Origin: Calditrichia bacterium
Lineage (GTDB): Bacteria > Calditrichota > Calditrichia > Calditrichales > J004
DNA length: 64,000 nt
Assembly (NCBI GenBank): GCA_020635035.1
Contig: JACKAO010000001.1
Location: 1 to 64,000, forward strand
Direction of reading: 5' to 3'
A program made the translations under genes and the position numbers. Below, piece after piece: positions 34,854-44,218 of this stretch. Numbering within the stretch: position 1 is the stretch's first letter; each line of letters opens with the position of its first letter. A model generated the notes under the pieces. The model ran no database searches. It was given only the letters and a program-made list of their open reading frames with translations, and was not told the origin of the DNA.

Positions 34854-37800
34854 TTATTTATATTCAGGAATCGGCTGTCCTTCAATCCAAGGAGCACCTG
34901 AATCTTTTAGAGCTTTTTCAATTTCAGGTATGCGCTGATTAATAATGTTCTCCAGTTTTGTTTTTAATACCTGAAACTCTTCACCGGCAATCTTCAGATT
35001 TTTCTTCTGATTCAGTGTCGGCCCATAGGTTGATCCAAAGCTTCCTGATGATGCAACGCTATGCCTTTGTGCAATGGTTGGTTTGGTTTTCTCACCGAAT
35101 TCACGTCTTGATTTTTTACCATTCAGGTCTTCATCCAGTTTAAACATATCCTGTTTTAGCAGATAAATTTGCTGATCGATTGTACCCGGTTTAGAAACTG
35201 TCCTGGAAAGTACACCTTCTAAAACTTCGATGCGTTTCATGGTGTTACTTAACACACTCCGGAGTGCTGTCATCGATTTGTTAAAACGTTCGGCTTCTTT
35301 CCAGAAAGCTGCAGTCTGTTGCGGCTCTGAACCTGGCAGAGCACCTTCATATAATCGTTCAACCACAAAAGGAACTGGTTCGGAAAGATCGGTGGAAATC
35401 CCATCAATCAATTTTGAAAGTGTTACTGTATAGTTGCCCGGAGCGACCATTGCACCGATGTATCCGTCATGCAAATCATTCGTGCTGTTTACAGCATCGG
35501 TTGCCGGATAACGCAAATCCCATGAAACCCGGTTAAAACCTGCAGTATTTTTACCCTGGAATCGCCGGATGATATTGCCTTTATCATCTTTAACAGTCAG
35601 CCATATTTCAGGTTCAGGCTGGCGGTTTTCTTCTTCTATCTTCTCCCAACCCGGAAATGTAACAGCTTTTTTCTGCTTTTTAAGTTCATTCTCTTTCTTC
35701 TGCCGTTCTGCCTTTTTTGTGGTGTATGCTTCTTTTAAATAATATGTTATTACTGTGCCAAAAGGCGGATTTTCGCCAAGATATTGATCCGAACCCTGGA
35801 TCATTCCCAAATCACGGGGAATATACCACCATGTTTTTTTAATTGGAAAAACAGTGGCTTCCTTCTTTAACTGTTGTTCAGATACATTTCGCAGAACACT
35901 GTAATCATCAAAAATATAAAATCCCCGGCCAAAGGAAGCGCCTATAAGATCGTTCTCACGGCGCTGAATAGCCAGGTCCCGGAAGGAAATTGTAGGTACA
36001 CCGCCTGATAATTTGATCCATTTATTTCCGCCATCAATCGTAAAATATATCCCGAATTCTGTTGCTGAAAATAGCAGACCCGGTTTTTTATGATCCTGAA
36101 CCAGCCGCCAGATTAATGTTTTTTCCGGAATATTTCCAGCGATGGATGTCCAGCTTTTACCAAGATCGGTACTTTTTAACAGGTATGGTTTAAAGTCACC
36201 AAATTTATGATTATCCAGGGCGATATAAACTGTATTTACATCAAAAAGATCGGCTTTAATATCATTAACAAATGCAGTTTTCGGAACATCCGGCAGATTG
36301 CTTACTTCAATGCGACGCCAGTTTTTTCCGCCATCTTCGGTGACTTGTATCAGTCCGTCATCTGTTCCGGCATATATTAAGCCTTCTTTTAGGGGTGATT
36401 CGGCAAGCGAAGTTATTGAATTATAATTGGACATCGCATACACATCCCAGGGTTCTTCAAACCCCCAGGTTTGTCCCATAATTGGCAGCGATAATCTTTC
36501 CTGGTCGCGTGTTAGATCAGCCGAGATCGCTGTCCAGCTGTCGCCGCGATCTTCAGATTGCCATACGCGGTGCGATGCAAAGTAAATCCGTGATGCTTTA
36601 TGCGGACTGACAAGAATAGGGGAGTCCCAGTTAAATCTTTCGTAATCTTCTCCGGATTCAGGCTGCGGTTGTATCAGGATTGATTCGCCGTTAGTCATAT
36701 CCACACGTGACATGAATCCTTCCTGGGATTCTGAGTAGACTATATCAGGATTCCCGGGTTCGGTTGCCGGCTGATGTCCGTCCCCGCCGATTGTTAATAT
36801 CCAGTCGCTGTTATCTATACCGCGCGTCCAGACGGTTTGGGATGGTCCGTATTGTGTGGAATTATCCTGTGTTCCGCCGACAATATTATAAAAAGGTTCA
36901 CTGTCATCTACAGCCACCTTGTAGAATTGTGTTACAGGCAGGTTGCTGATAAAATGCCAGTTGTCAGCTAAGTCGAAACTTTCATACAGGCCACCATCTG
37001 TTCCGCAAAGCAGATAATCAGGATCATCAGGATGGAAGGCCAATGCATGATTGTCAGAATGCTTAAAACGCTCACTCATACGTCTGAATGTTTTTCCGCC
37101 GTCATCAGAAATTTGCATACGCACGTCGGCCAGATAAATACGATCAAAGGCATGCGGACTCGCATAAAGTTCCTGGTAATAATGCGGCCCGGTACCTCCG
37201 GAGACTGTATCGGACATTTTAGTCCATGTACTTCCCCCGTTTGATGAACGGTAAACAGCGCCGGTCCGACGTTCCAGCTCGATGGCTGCATAAATTACAT
37301 CCGGATTTTGGGGTGAAATCGCCATACCGATTTTTCCCATATTACCTCCTGGTAATCCCGATGATAATTTTTCCCAGGTTTCTCCGCCATCCATTGAGCG
37401 ATGAATGCCTGATCCCGGTCCGCCGCCCATATATGCTGCGATATTGCGATGCCGTTGCCAGGTGGCAGCATACAAAATATCCGGATTATCCGGATTTATC
37501 AGGATGTCTGTGGCACCAATCCACTCCTTATCACCCAAAACATGTTTCCATTTTTTTCCACCATCAATACTTTTAAAAATTCCCCGTTCGCCACCTTTAT
37601 TCCAGAGCGGGCCCTGAGCAGCAACCCAGATGATATCAGAATTTTCAGGATGGACAATTATTTTTGAAATATGCTGGCTTTCTTTCAGTCCAAGATTCTC
37701 CCAGCTTGAACCGCCATCCAGGCTGCGGTAAACACCGTCACCAAATCCGACATGTCGTCCACCGACATTTTCACCAGTGCCTACCCATATTGTAGAGCGG

Positions 37801-38105
37801 TTTGCAGGATCAATTGTAATACAACCGATAGAGTATGAGCCCTGGTCATCAAATAACGGCTGCCAGGTTGTTCCGGAATTAATCGTCTTCCATACACCAC
37901 CTGAGCCTACGGCAACATACCAGGTACTGGGGTTATCCTGATCAATTGCGATATCGGCAATTCGGCCGGAAGTAAAAGCAGGGCCTATACTGCGTAATTT
38001 AAGACCTGAAAAAGTCGATGCATTGAATATATCCTTTTCAGATTCTTCAGATGCATAGATCAATGAAAATGAAAATAATAAAAGCAGAACCAATGACAAT
38101 CTCAT
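34854..38105 (-). CDS. Large exported VPS10/sortilin-like Asp-box propeller protein
   Basis: A 1083-residue protein with a signal peptide (about 1-18). About ten Asp-box (BNR) motifs of the S-x-D-x-G-x-x-W form are visible, for example SLDGGSSWE, SIDGGKKWK, SMDGGETWE, SEDRGDSWT and TEDGGKNWR, forming one or two beta-propellers over roughly residues 30-720. A C-terminal region (about 720-1083) has a K/E-rich linker, a FlgD-like sandwich (GNIIRRFQGKNTAGFNRVSWDLRYP) and long helices. It is often annotated as a glycosyl hydrolase, but I see no confirmed catalytic residues. No T9SS sorting domain is present. Its role is unknown; peptide or glycan binding at the envelope is plausible. Confidence 0.88.
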   Translation of the reverse strand: MRLSLVLLLLFSFSLIYASEESEKDIFNASTFSGLKLRSIGPAFTSGRIADIAIDQDNPSTWYVAVGSGGVWKTINSGTTWQPLFDDQGSYSIGCITIDPANRSTIWVGTGENVGGRHVGFGDGVYRSLDGGSSWENLGLKESQHISKIIVHPENSDIIWVAAQGPLWNKGGERGIFKSIDGGKKWKHVLGDKEWIGATDILINPDNPDILYAATWQRHRNIAAYMGGGPGSGIHRSMDGGETWEKLSSGLPGGNMGKIGMAISPQNPDVIYAAIELERRTGAVYRSSNGGSTWTKMSDTVSGGTGPHYYQELYASPHAFDRIYLADVRMQISDDGGKTFRRMSERFKHSDNHALAFHPDDPDYLLCGTDGGLYESFDLADNWHFISNLPVTQFYKVAVDDSEPFYNIVGGTQDNSTQYGPSQTVWTRGIDNSDWILTIGGDGHQPATEPGNPDIVYSESQEGFMSRVDMTNGESILIQPQPESGEDYERFNWDSPILVSPHKASRIYFASHRVWQSEDRGDSWTAISADLTRDQERLSLPIMGQTWGFEEPWDVYAMSNYNSITSLAESPLKEGLIYAGTDDGLIQVTEDGGKNWRRIEVSNLPDVPKTAFVNDIKADLFDVNTVYIALDNHKFGDFKPYLLKSTDLGKSWTSIAGNIPEKTLIWRLVQDHKKPGLLFSATEFGIYFTIDGGNKWIKLSGGVPTISFRDLAIQRRENDLIGASFGRGFYIFDDYSVLRNVSEQQLKKEATVFPIKKTWWYIPRDLGMIQGSDQYLGENPPFGTVITYYLKEAYTTKKAERQKKENELKKQKKAVTFPGWEKIEEENRQPEPEIWLTVKDDKGNIIRRFQGKNTAGFNRVSWDLRYPATDAVNSTNDLHDGYIGAMVAPGNYTVTLSKLIDGISTDLSEPVPFVVERLYEGALPGSEPQQTAAFWKEAERFNKSMTALRSVLSNTMKRIEVLEGVLSRTVSKPGTIDQQIYLLKQDMFKLDEDLNGKKSRREFGEKTKPTIAQRHSVASSGSFGSTYGPTLNQKKNLKIAGEEFQVLKTKLENIINQRIPEIEKALKDSGAPWIEGQPIPEYK

Positions 38106-38231
38106 GGTAATAAGCCTCCCTTTATTTAAAACTGATAATTTTTTGAATGCAGGTTCAAAAGATAGACGTAAGTAAACATAAAAAGGTTTACTTCAATTAA
38201 GAATAATTATTAAAAAAAAGAATTTTAATTA

Positions 38232-38873
38232 TCAGGGATATAACCGCTCAATTTGCCAGTTCTTTTTATCATCCCGCTGATAGATGAAACGGTCATGCAA
38301 TCTGTTCGGTCGTCCCTGCCAAAATTCAAATCTTTCAGGATTTATAACAATGCCACCCCAATTATCAGGGCGTTCAATTGTTTTGTTTCTGAATCGCTGA
38401 TCTAATTCTTTGTATTGATTTTCAAGCGTCTCATAAGCATCGAGCGTCTGGCTTTGTTGAGAAGCAATTGCACCCAGCTGGCTGCCACGCGGCCGGGAGT
38501 TAAAATATTCATTTGATAATTTCGAACTTAGCTTGTGAGCGATACCTTCAATGCGGATTTGCCGTTGTAAAGGTTCCCACCAAAAAACAAGTGCAGCATA
38601 AGGATTTGTCAGTAACAGTGAACGGCCTTTTCGACTTGAATAATTTGTAAAAAAAATAAATCCGCGGGTACTATAGTCTTTTAACAAAACCATTCTGGCG
38701 GAAGGAGTATTATCCGCGTTCACTGTTGCAAGTGTCATTGCATTGGGTTCTTTGATATCACTGGCAAGAGCATCCTTAAACCACTTATCAAACTGATTAA
38801 ATGGATCAGTACTTAGATCTTCTCTCGTGAGTGAACTCAATAAATATTCTTCACTGGTTTTGATAGTTTTCAT
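38232..38873 (-). CDS. pdxH: Pyridoxamine 5'-phosphate oxidase
   Basis: A 213-residue FMN enzyme of normal length. NAMTLATVNADNTPSARMVLLKDYSTRGFIFFTNYSSRKG (seen in consecutive blocks), ALVFWWEPLQRQIRIEG, NSRPRGSQLGAIASQQS and the C-terminal EFWQGRPNRLHDRF...WQIERLYP are the classic PdxH landmarks. It oxidises pyridoxine or pyridoxamine 5'-phosphate to pyridoxal phosphate with oxygen. The presence of an oxygen-using step suits at least a facultative aerobe. An aldo/keto reductase gene lies 57 bp upstream and may be cotranscribed. Confidence 0.97.
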   Translation of the reverse strand: MKTIKTSEEYLLSSLTREDLSTDPFNQFDKWFKDALASDIKEPNAMTLATVNADNTPSARMVLLKDYSTRGFIFFTNYSSRKGRSLLLTNPYAALVFWWEPLQRQIRIEGIAHKLSSKLSNEYFNSRPRGSQLGAIASQQSQTLDAYETLENQYKELDQRFRNKTIERPDNWGGIVINPERFEFWQGRPNRLHDRFIYQRDDKKNWQIERLYP

Positions 38874-38930
38874 TTCTTATATGTTAAATAGCAGCTTGCA
38901 AAAAATTCTTTAAAGAAAAAGGAGCGCTGT

Positions 38931-39923
38931 TTATTCCAGCGTTATCGCATCAATCATTTTTAACTCTTCATCAGAAAAAGACAGATTACTGAGACAGCCA
39001 ACAATGTCTTCAATCTGGCTCAATCTGCTTGCACCAATAAGTGATGATGTCATCCCCTTGAGACGCAGTGTCCATGCCACTGCCATTTGCGCCAGGGATT
39101 GACCGCGTTGTTTTGCAATTTCATTTAGTTTTTTAACGGCATCGAGTTTTTTCGCGGTAATCGCTTCCTGTTTCAGATAACCGTGGGCTTTTGCAGCACG
39201 TGAATCTGCCGGGATTCCATCTAAATAACGATTTGTTAATACTCCCTGTGCGAGCGGAGAAAATACTATACATCCGATACCTTCATCATTCAGAGTATTC
39301 ATTAAGTCTTTTTCAATCCAGCGGTTAAACATGCTGTACGAAGGTTGATGAATAAGGCAGGGTGTTCCCAGTTTGTTAAGGATCTTTGCCGCCTGACGTG
39401 CCTGTTCAGCATTATAAGATGAAATACCGATATAAAGTGCTTTGCCGCTTCGAACGATTTGATCAAGGGCAGACATGGTTTCATAGAGTGGTGTTTCAGG
39501 GTCAGGCCGGTGGTGATAAAAAATATCTACATAATCGATGCCCATGCGTTTCAGGCTCTGATCCAGACTGGCAATAAGATATTTTCGGGAACCAAAATCT
39601 CCATATGGACCGGGCCACATATCCCAGCCGGCTTTACTGGAAATAATCAGCTCATCCCGATAGCTTTTTAAATCCTGTTTCAGGATTTTACCAAAAGTTT
39701 CTTCTGCAGAACCCGGTGGCGGTCCGTAATTATTTGCAAGATCAAAATGGGTTATCCCCATATCGAAAGACTTTAAAACCATTTCGCGACTATTTTCATA
39801 AACATCAACACCACCAAAATTATGCCATAACCCAAGAGAAATTTCGGGTAATTTCAGGCCGCTTTTTCCGCAGCGCCGGTAGGGAATTTTGGTATATCTG
39901 TCAGAGTCTGCTGAATACGTCAT
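38931..39923 (-). CDS. Aldo/keto reductase (YghZ / L-glyceraldehyde 3-phosphate reductase-like)
   Basis: A 330-residue TIM-barrel oxidoreductase with MGITHFDLANNYGPPPGSAEETFG (the catalytic Asp/Tyr block), an SSKAGW lysine strand, YVDIFYHHRPD (the active-site His region) and SSLIGASRLSQIEDIV near the C-terminus for NADPH binding. WPGPYGDFGSRKYL is typical of the YghZ group, which reduces L-glyceraldehyde 3-phosphate and other aldehydes and helps detoxify methylglyoxal. It probably shares a transcript with pdxH. AT-rich spacer at 39924-40117 holds no convincing gene. Confidence 0.9.
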   Translation of the reverse strand: MTYSADSDRYTKIPYRRCGKSGLKLPEISLGLWHNFGGVDVYENSREMVLKSFDMGITHFDLANNYGPPPGSAEETFGKILKQDLKSYRDELIISSKAGWDMWPGPYGDFGSRKYLIASLDQSLKRMGIDYVDIFYHHRPDPETPLYETMSALDQIVRSGKALYIGISSYNAEQARQAAKILNKLGTPCLIHQPSYSMFNRWIEKDLMNTLNDEGIGCIVFSPLAQGVLTNRYLDGIPADSRAAKAHGYLKQEAITAKKLDAVKKLNEIAKQRGQSLAQMAVAWTLRLKGMTSSLIGASRLSQIEDIVGCLSNLSFSDEELKMIDAITLE

Positions 39924-40117
39924 AAGAATTTTCCCGTTTAATTATTTGTTTTGTAATTGTTTTAAGTTGGATGTGTTAAAAGCGATTCAATATAACAAAC
40001 ACAATCCAAAATATAAAGAAGCCTTATTTGGAAGAAATATTAAAATCCACTTGATGAATAAAGCTAAAATACCTTTTTAAAATGGGGAATTGTTAAAATA
40101 GGAATGTAATTCTTGAA

Positions 40118-40462
40118 TTATTTAACGATAGTAACACGTGCGGCAACAAAATCCGGACCATGCATGTGTCCGAATAATTCCACGACTTGTGCCGCAGAGA
40201 TTGCTTCCGGAGCAGGATTATTAAGACTAACACGGGACTCAACACCATCTTTATCACGGGCGACAAAAGAAACAATTTTATTATTCTGATCCCTGCCAAA
40301 TCCACGGGATGTAACCACAGCAACATTAATAGCCTGGTTTATTTCTCCACTGGATTTGTATTTTTCAAAAGATCCCAAACCTTCTCCCGGAGTGAGATGA
40401 TAAATCATGTAAATAGCTAATAAAATAATAGTAGGAACTGCAACCTTAGTTAAATTACTCAT
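40118..40462 (-). CDS. Membrane-anchored CcmE-like OB-fold protein lacking the heme-binding tail
   Basis: A 114-residue protein with one N-terminal membrane helix (about 5-22) and a small beta-rich domain. The end pattern VELFGHMHGPDFVAARVTIVK resembles CcmE's G-x-F-x-A-x-x-V-L-A-K, but the protein stops just where the heme-binding His would follow. Classical cytochrome c maturation activity is therefore unlikely. Similarity is by eye and modest; a general OB-fold envelope protein is the alternative. No other ccm gene is near. Confidence 0.6.
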   Translation of the reverse strand: MSNLTKVAVPTIILLAIYMIYHLTPGEGLGSFEKYKSSGEINQAINVAVVTSRGFGRDQNNKIVSFVARDKDGVESRVSLNNPAPEAISAAQVVELFGHMHGPDFVAARVTIVK

Positions 40463-40581
40463 CTTTCTTTTCCATTTTATTGATGTTTATAAATTTTAGA
40501 TTCAAAACTATTGTCAAAAATAAATAATTCCCAAATCAGACCAAAATTATATGCTTTAACACTGGGAAATGCTTGAGAAAA

Positions 40582-42216
40582 TTATAGTGCGGGTGTAACT
40601 GCTAAAAACAGATTGATTTTTTCTGCGAGCTGTTCTTTTGTGAAGGGTTTATATATAACATCATTAATTCCTGCCGCAAATGCCTTCTCTGTTTCAGATT
40701 GATCATTTTGAGTTGTCGCAAGAATTACAGGCAATTCTTCCCTGGAGTATTTTTCACGAAGTTTAGCTGTCAGTTCGGCACCTGTTAAAACGGGCATGTT
40801 TAAATCGGTAATAACCAAATCGGGTTTATTTTTAATAATATTTTCAAGTGCCTGTTCAGGAAATTCAAAAAGTGAAGTCTCATAACCGATATCATACAGA
40901 TTGTTTTTGTATATTTTTAGTAGCATCAATGAGTCATCGACAACTGCAATGTGCAGACGTTTTACTTCTTCTTTTGGGCTGTCCAGATCAGCAATTGGAG
41001 TTTTGCCTGAACTTTTAACAATTGCACAGAAATGTTTTTTAATATCAGGGTGAGCATGTTCATTCAGATAATTTTGAGCCAGCTCCCTGAAGATATCATC
41101 TTCAATTAAGTGTGTAAAAACGGAGTCTGCTTCAGCATTGATAAAAGCTGCCGTTATCCTTTGTGCATTTTGATCCTTGTTTTTAATCAGGTTACGTATT
41201 CCTGATCTAAGAAGGGAGTTGTTATTGCGTTCAATCGCTTTTGCTGCAGCATTACGGACCATATCATCTGCATCCATCAAACCATTTGATAAAATGTAAA
41301 CACCTTTTGCTAAAGGAAGCATGCCAAGCGCTTCATACGCCGCAAAACGTATGTTTGCATTTTCGGGCTGGTTATACAATAATTGGCGGATTGCATTTAC
41401 CGAACTTTCGTCACCAATCTTAGAAAGGATATTCAAAGAATGGATTACAAATTCTGCATTGTCAAAATCATGAATATTATTTAATAATAAAGGAATTGTT
41501 TTCTGACCGATATTAATAATCCTGGTCTTAACATAATTTTTTATATGGGGGTCGGTTCTTTTTAAGAGATTGTTTAATTGTTCAAGAGAAATTTCATCCT
41601 GGAGTTTTGCAAAAACATCAATTATTCTTTCGTCTAATTGATTATCAGAACCCAGCCTTTGGGCGAGTGCATAAACGGCTTCAGATGTTCCAATATCCTG
41701 AAGTGCATTAATCGCTAAAAATTGTAGTATCCTGTTTTCCTGGTATAAATATTCTGAAATAGTATTTACAGTTTCAGGAGATCCTATTCTTCCAAGAGCT
41801 ACTATTATTTTTTCTGTTTTCTCAAGGTTTATATCACCGTTAAGAAGTTCAATTAAAAAGGGGACAGAAGGTACATGCTGTAATTCTGAAACCAGGTCGA
41901 TGATATCAATTTTATTCCATAGGTCTGGGTAAAAATATAATTGCGATATATTATCAGGCGCTTCAATCAGCATGTTTTGGAGTCTAAAAATTATTTCAGA
42001 TTCATCGATTTTTAACTGTCCGGCAGTTTCCAGCATTTGTAAAATATAACTAATGGTAAAAGCACTATTGGTATCAGATAATACTTCCAGAATTGCTCTT
42101 TGAAGTTCAATATCACACTCGAAAATATGTGACATGATAATATCTGCTTTAATCCGGTCTTCAGAAGTAATGTTAGCTTTTATTTCATTTAAATAATCTT
42201 GCTGATCAATTGTCAT
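40582..42216 (-). CDS. HEAT-repeat protein with C-terminal receiver domain
   Basis: A 544-residue protein, the last gene of the chemosensory operon. Residues ~95-400 form HEAT/armadillo-type helical repeats (for example SPETVNTISEYLYQENRILQFLAINALQDIG, seen in consecutive repeats, and MVRNAAAKAIERN). A C-terminal receiver (about 422-540) carries D471 in VITDLNMPVLTG and the conserved Lys in IYKPFTKEQL. There is no output domain, so phosphorylation probably alters protein-protein contacts made by the repeats. It lies 33 bp after cheR. I infer that it is phosphorylated by the operon's CheA. Confidence 0.9.
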   Translation of the reverse strand: MTIDQQDYLNEIKANITSEDRIKADIIMSHIFECDIELQRAILEVLSDTNSAFTISYILQMLETAGQLKIDESEIIFRLQNMLIEAPDNISQLYFYPDLWNKIDIIDLVSELQHVPSVPFLIELLNGDINLEKTEKIIVALGRIGSPETVNTISEYLYQENRILQFLAINALQDIGTSEAVYALAQRLGSDNQLDERIIDVFAKLQDEISLEQLNNLLKRTDPHIKNYVKTRIINIGQKTIPLLLNNIHDFDNAEFVIHSLNILSKIGDESSVNAIRQLLYNQPENANIRFAAYEALGMLPLAKGVYILSNGLMDADDMVRNAAAKAIERNNNSLLRSGIRNLIKNKDQNAQRITAAFINAEADSVFTHLIEDDIFRELAQNYLNEHAHPDIKKHFCAIVKSSGKTPIADLDSPKEEVKRLHIAVVDDSLMLLKIYKNNLYDIGYETSLFEFPEQALENIIKNKPDLVITDLNMPVLTGAELTAKLREKYSREELPVILATTQNDQSETEKAFAAGINDVIYKPFTKEQLAEKINLFLAVTPAL

Positions 42217-42249
42217 TTTATTTCGTTCACCTTAATATTACAGCAGCGT

Positions 42250-43089
42250 TTACTTAACCTGATAAAAGACAGAGTTCATGTACATCTTTCTCTCGTAAAG
42301 GTGACTTACACCAAACAAAGATTCTGTGCTGCCAATTATTAATGCACCGCTGGGATTAAGCTGTTTTGCCAATCGGTCAAATAATTTTTTTCGGTCTTCA
42401 AGATCGAAGTAAATGGCAACATTTCTGCAAAGTATAATATCATATTTACCCATAAAATCGAACGGCTCTAATAAGTTAAGCTTTTTAAAATTTGCGATAT
42501 ATCGAATCTCATCTTTGATGCGGGCTTTTGTTCCATTCATGTTAAAATAGCGCTGCAGCTGGGCTTCATTCAGTCCACGCGAAAGCTCTACTTTATTATA
42601 GCATCCGTAGCTTGACTGGGCAATTGCAGCATCTGAAATATCGGTGCCTGTAAGAGAAATACGCCAACGGCTGAAATCCCCTAATAATTCTTTTAAAATG
42701 ATAGCAATACTATATACTTCCTGACCGGTTGAGCAGGCAGCGCTCCATATTTTAAGAGAAGGGCTACCTATGGAATTTTCTGTTACCCTGTCAATATGGT
42801 CCGGAATGATTTTATGTTTTAAAAGCTGAAAGGGAGTGTTATCCCTGAACCAGAAAGTTTCGTTTGTGGTTATGGCATCAACCAATTTTGTAGAAATCCG
42901 TGGATCAACCTTCGCTTTAAAGTACAATTCACTGTAATTTTTATAATTATACTCCTGAAGCAAGGGGGATAGCCGGCTTTCAATTAAATAAGCCTTACTG
43001 CCGTCTAAACTAATACCGCTTTTTTCTTTGATGTATTTTGTCAGAACACCTAACTCCGAAGGCGTTATTTTTTGCATTGTTTCAATCAC
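42250..43089 (-). CDS. cheR: CheR-type chemoreceptor methyltransferase
   Basis: A 279-residue protein. An N-terminal helical domain (KITPSELGVLTKYIKEKSGISL) is followed by TNETFWFRD, the SAM site KIWSAACSTGQEVYSIAIIL, TDISDAAI and ILCRNVAIYFD. CheR methylates glutamates on MCPs to adapt the response. The gene follows cheB after 1 bp. The MCPs here lack a visible C-terminal NWETF-type tether, so methylation would be untethered. Confidence 0.95.
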   Translation of the reverse strand: MIETMQKITPSELGVLTKYIKEKSGISLDGSKAYLIESRLSPLLQEYNYKNYSELYFKAKVDPRISTKLVDAITTNETFWFRDNTPFQLLKHKIIPDHIDRVTENSIGSPSLKIWSAACSTGQEVYSIAIILKELLGDFSRWRISLTGTDISDAAIAQSSYGCYNKVELSRGLNEAQLQRYFNMNGTKARIKDEIRYIANFKKLNLLEPFDFMGKYDIILCRNVAIYFDLEDRKKLFDRLAKQLNPSGALIIGSTESLFGVSHLYERKMYMNSVFYQVK

Positions 43090-43090
43090 G

Positions 43091-44206
43091 TCAATATCCG
43101 CGGCAAATTCTGTTTATTTCCGGTCCTATTTCTTCAATATCTGCTACATAGTCAACAACGCCAGACTTGATTGCTTCCATCGGCATTCCAAATACCGTGG
43201 ATGATGTCTTATTCTGGGCCATAATCCCGGCGCCATGTCTTTTCATGAGTCGCAGGCCAATTACACCATCCCGTCCCATACCGGTCATGATGACCCCAAG
43301 AGCTTTTTTCTCATATAGTTTTGCTACTGAACGGAACAAGTAGTCAACGGATGGCTTGCAAAAGTTTTCAGGAGGATCATCATTAATTATTATTTGCTTC
43401 ATCCCCGGCTTTGTGCTGTTTTCTACTTTCATTTGTTTACCGCCAGGTGCGATATAAACATGTCCCGGTAATAAATTCTGGCCGTTCTCTGCTTCATGAA
43501 CGGTAAGGCCTGATTTGTTGTTTAATGAATCGGCGAGCGCTTTCGTAAACAGGGGCGGCATATGCTGAACAATTAACACCGGAACTTTAAGAGATGAATC
43601 TAATTGCGGTATCACATGCGCTAAGGCTTTCGGTCCGCCTGTTGAAATACCTATGGCAACAACTTCAGGAGCTAAAGACGGACTTATTTTTTGAAATGTT
43701 TGATTATCGAAAACAGGTTCCTGAACAGCAATCTCAGATACACTTTCATACGCCGGGACAGCTACAGATTTATTCTTCGGGATATAGGATTTATTCTGAA
43801 TCTGAAAAGCTTTGAGAATAGGCAAAAACTGTGAGCGAAGCTGTTCGGTGTTAGATTCTAAATTGAACCCTTCCGGCTTTGCAATAAAATCAAACGCACC
43901 AAGATCAAGTGCCTGCATAGTAATGTTGGCGCCTTTTGTTGTATGAGAGCTAACCATAACAGCAGCACAATTCCCACCCAGATTTTTAAGCTCCCGAAGA
44001 GTTTCCAGCCCGTTAAGTTCAGGCATTTCCTGATCCAAAGTGATAAGATCAGGCTTCAGATATTGAATCTTTGAAAGTGCAATTTTACCATTTGCAGCTG
44101 TTCCAATAACTTCAAAATTATCAAAACTTTCCAGCACATCTTTTATTATCTTACGGTAAAGAGCTGTATCATCAACGATAAGAACGCGCTTTTTTGTATT
44201 TTCCAT
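43091..44206 (-). CDS. cheB: CheB protein-glutamate methylesterase
   Basis: A 371-residue protein. The receiver (about 5-125) has D58 in LITLDQEMPELNG. The methylesterase (about 185-370) has the catalytic Ser in GISTGGP, His in LIVQHMPP and Asp in TGMGRDG. It demethylates or deamidates MCPs when phosphorylated by CheA. It sits between the two MCP genes upstream and cheR downstream. Family assignment is certain. Confidence 0.96.
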   Translation of the reverse strand: MENTKKRVLIVDDTALYRKIIKDVLESFDNFEVIGTAANGKIALSKIQYLKPDLITLDQEMPELNGLETLRELKNLGGNCAAVMVSSHTTKGANITMQALDLGAFDFIAKPEGFNLESNTEQLRSQFLPILKAFQIQNKSYIPKNKSVAVPAYESVSEIAVQEPVFDNQTFQKISPSLAPEVVAIGISTGGPKALAHVIPQLDSSLKVPVLIVQHMPPLFTKALADSLNNKSGLTVHEAENGQNLLPGHVYIAPGGKQMKVENSTKPGMKQIIINDDPPENFCKPSVDYLFRSVAKLYEKKALGVIMTGMGRDGVIGLRLMKRHGAGIMAQNKTSSTVFGMPMEAIKSGVVDYVADIEEIGPEINRICRGY

Positions 44207-44218
44207 ATATTTTCTTTA

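Noticed and set aside
38880..38930. TTCTTTAAAGAA palindrome as a terminator of the aldo/keto reductase gene
   Set aside because: It has no loop and no GC-rich stem, so it cannot act as a normal terminator.
39889..40080. 63-residue plus-strand frame between the aldo/keto reductase and CcmE-like genes
   Set aside because: It begins inside the reductase gene, has an AT-driven composition and no ribosome site.
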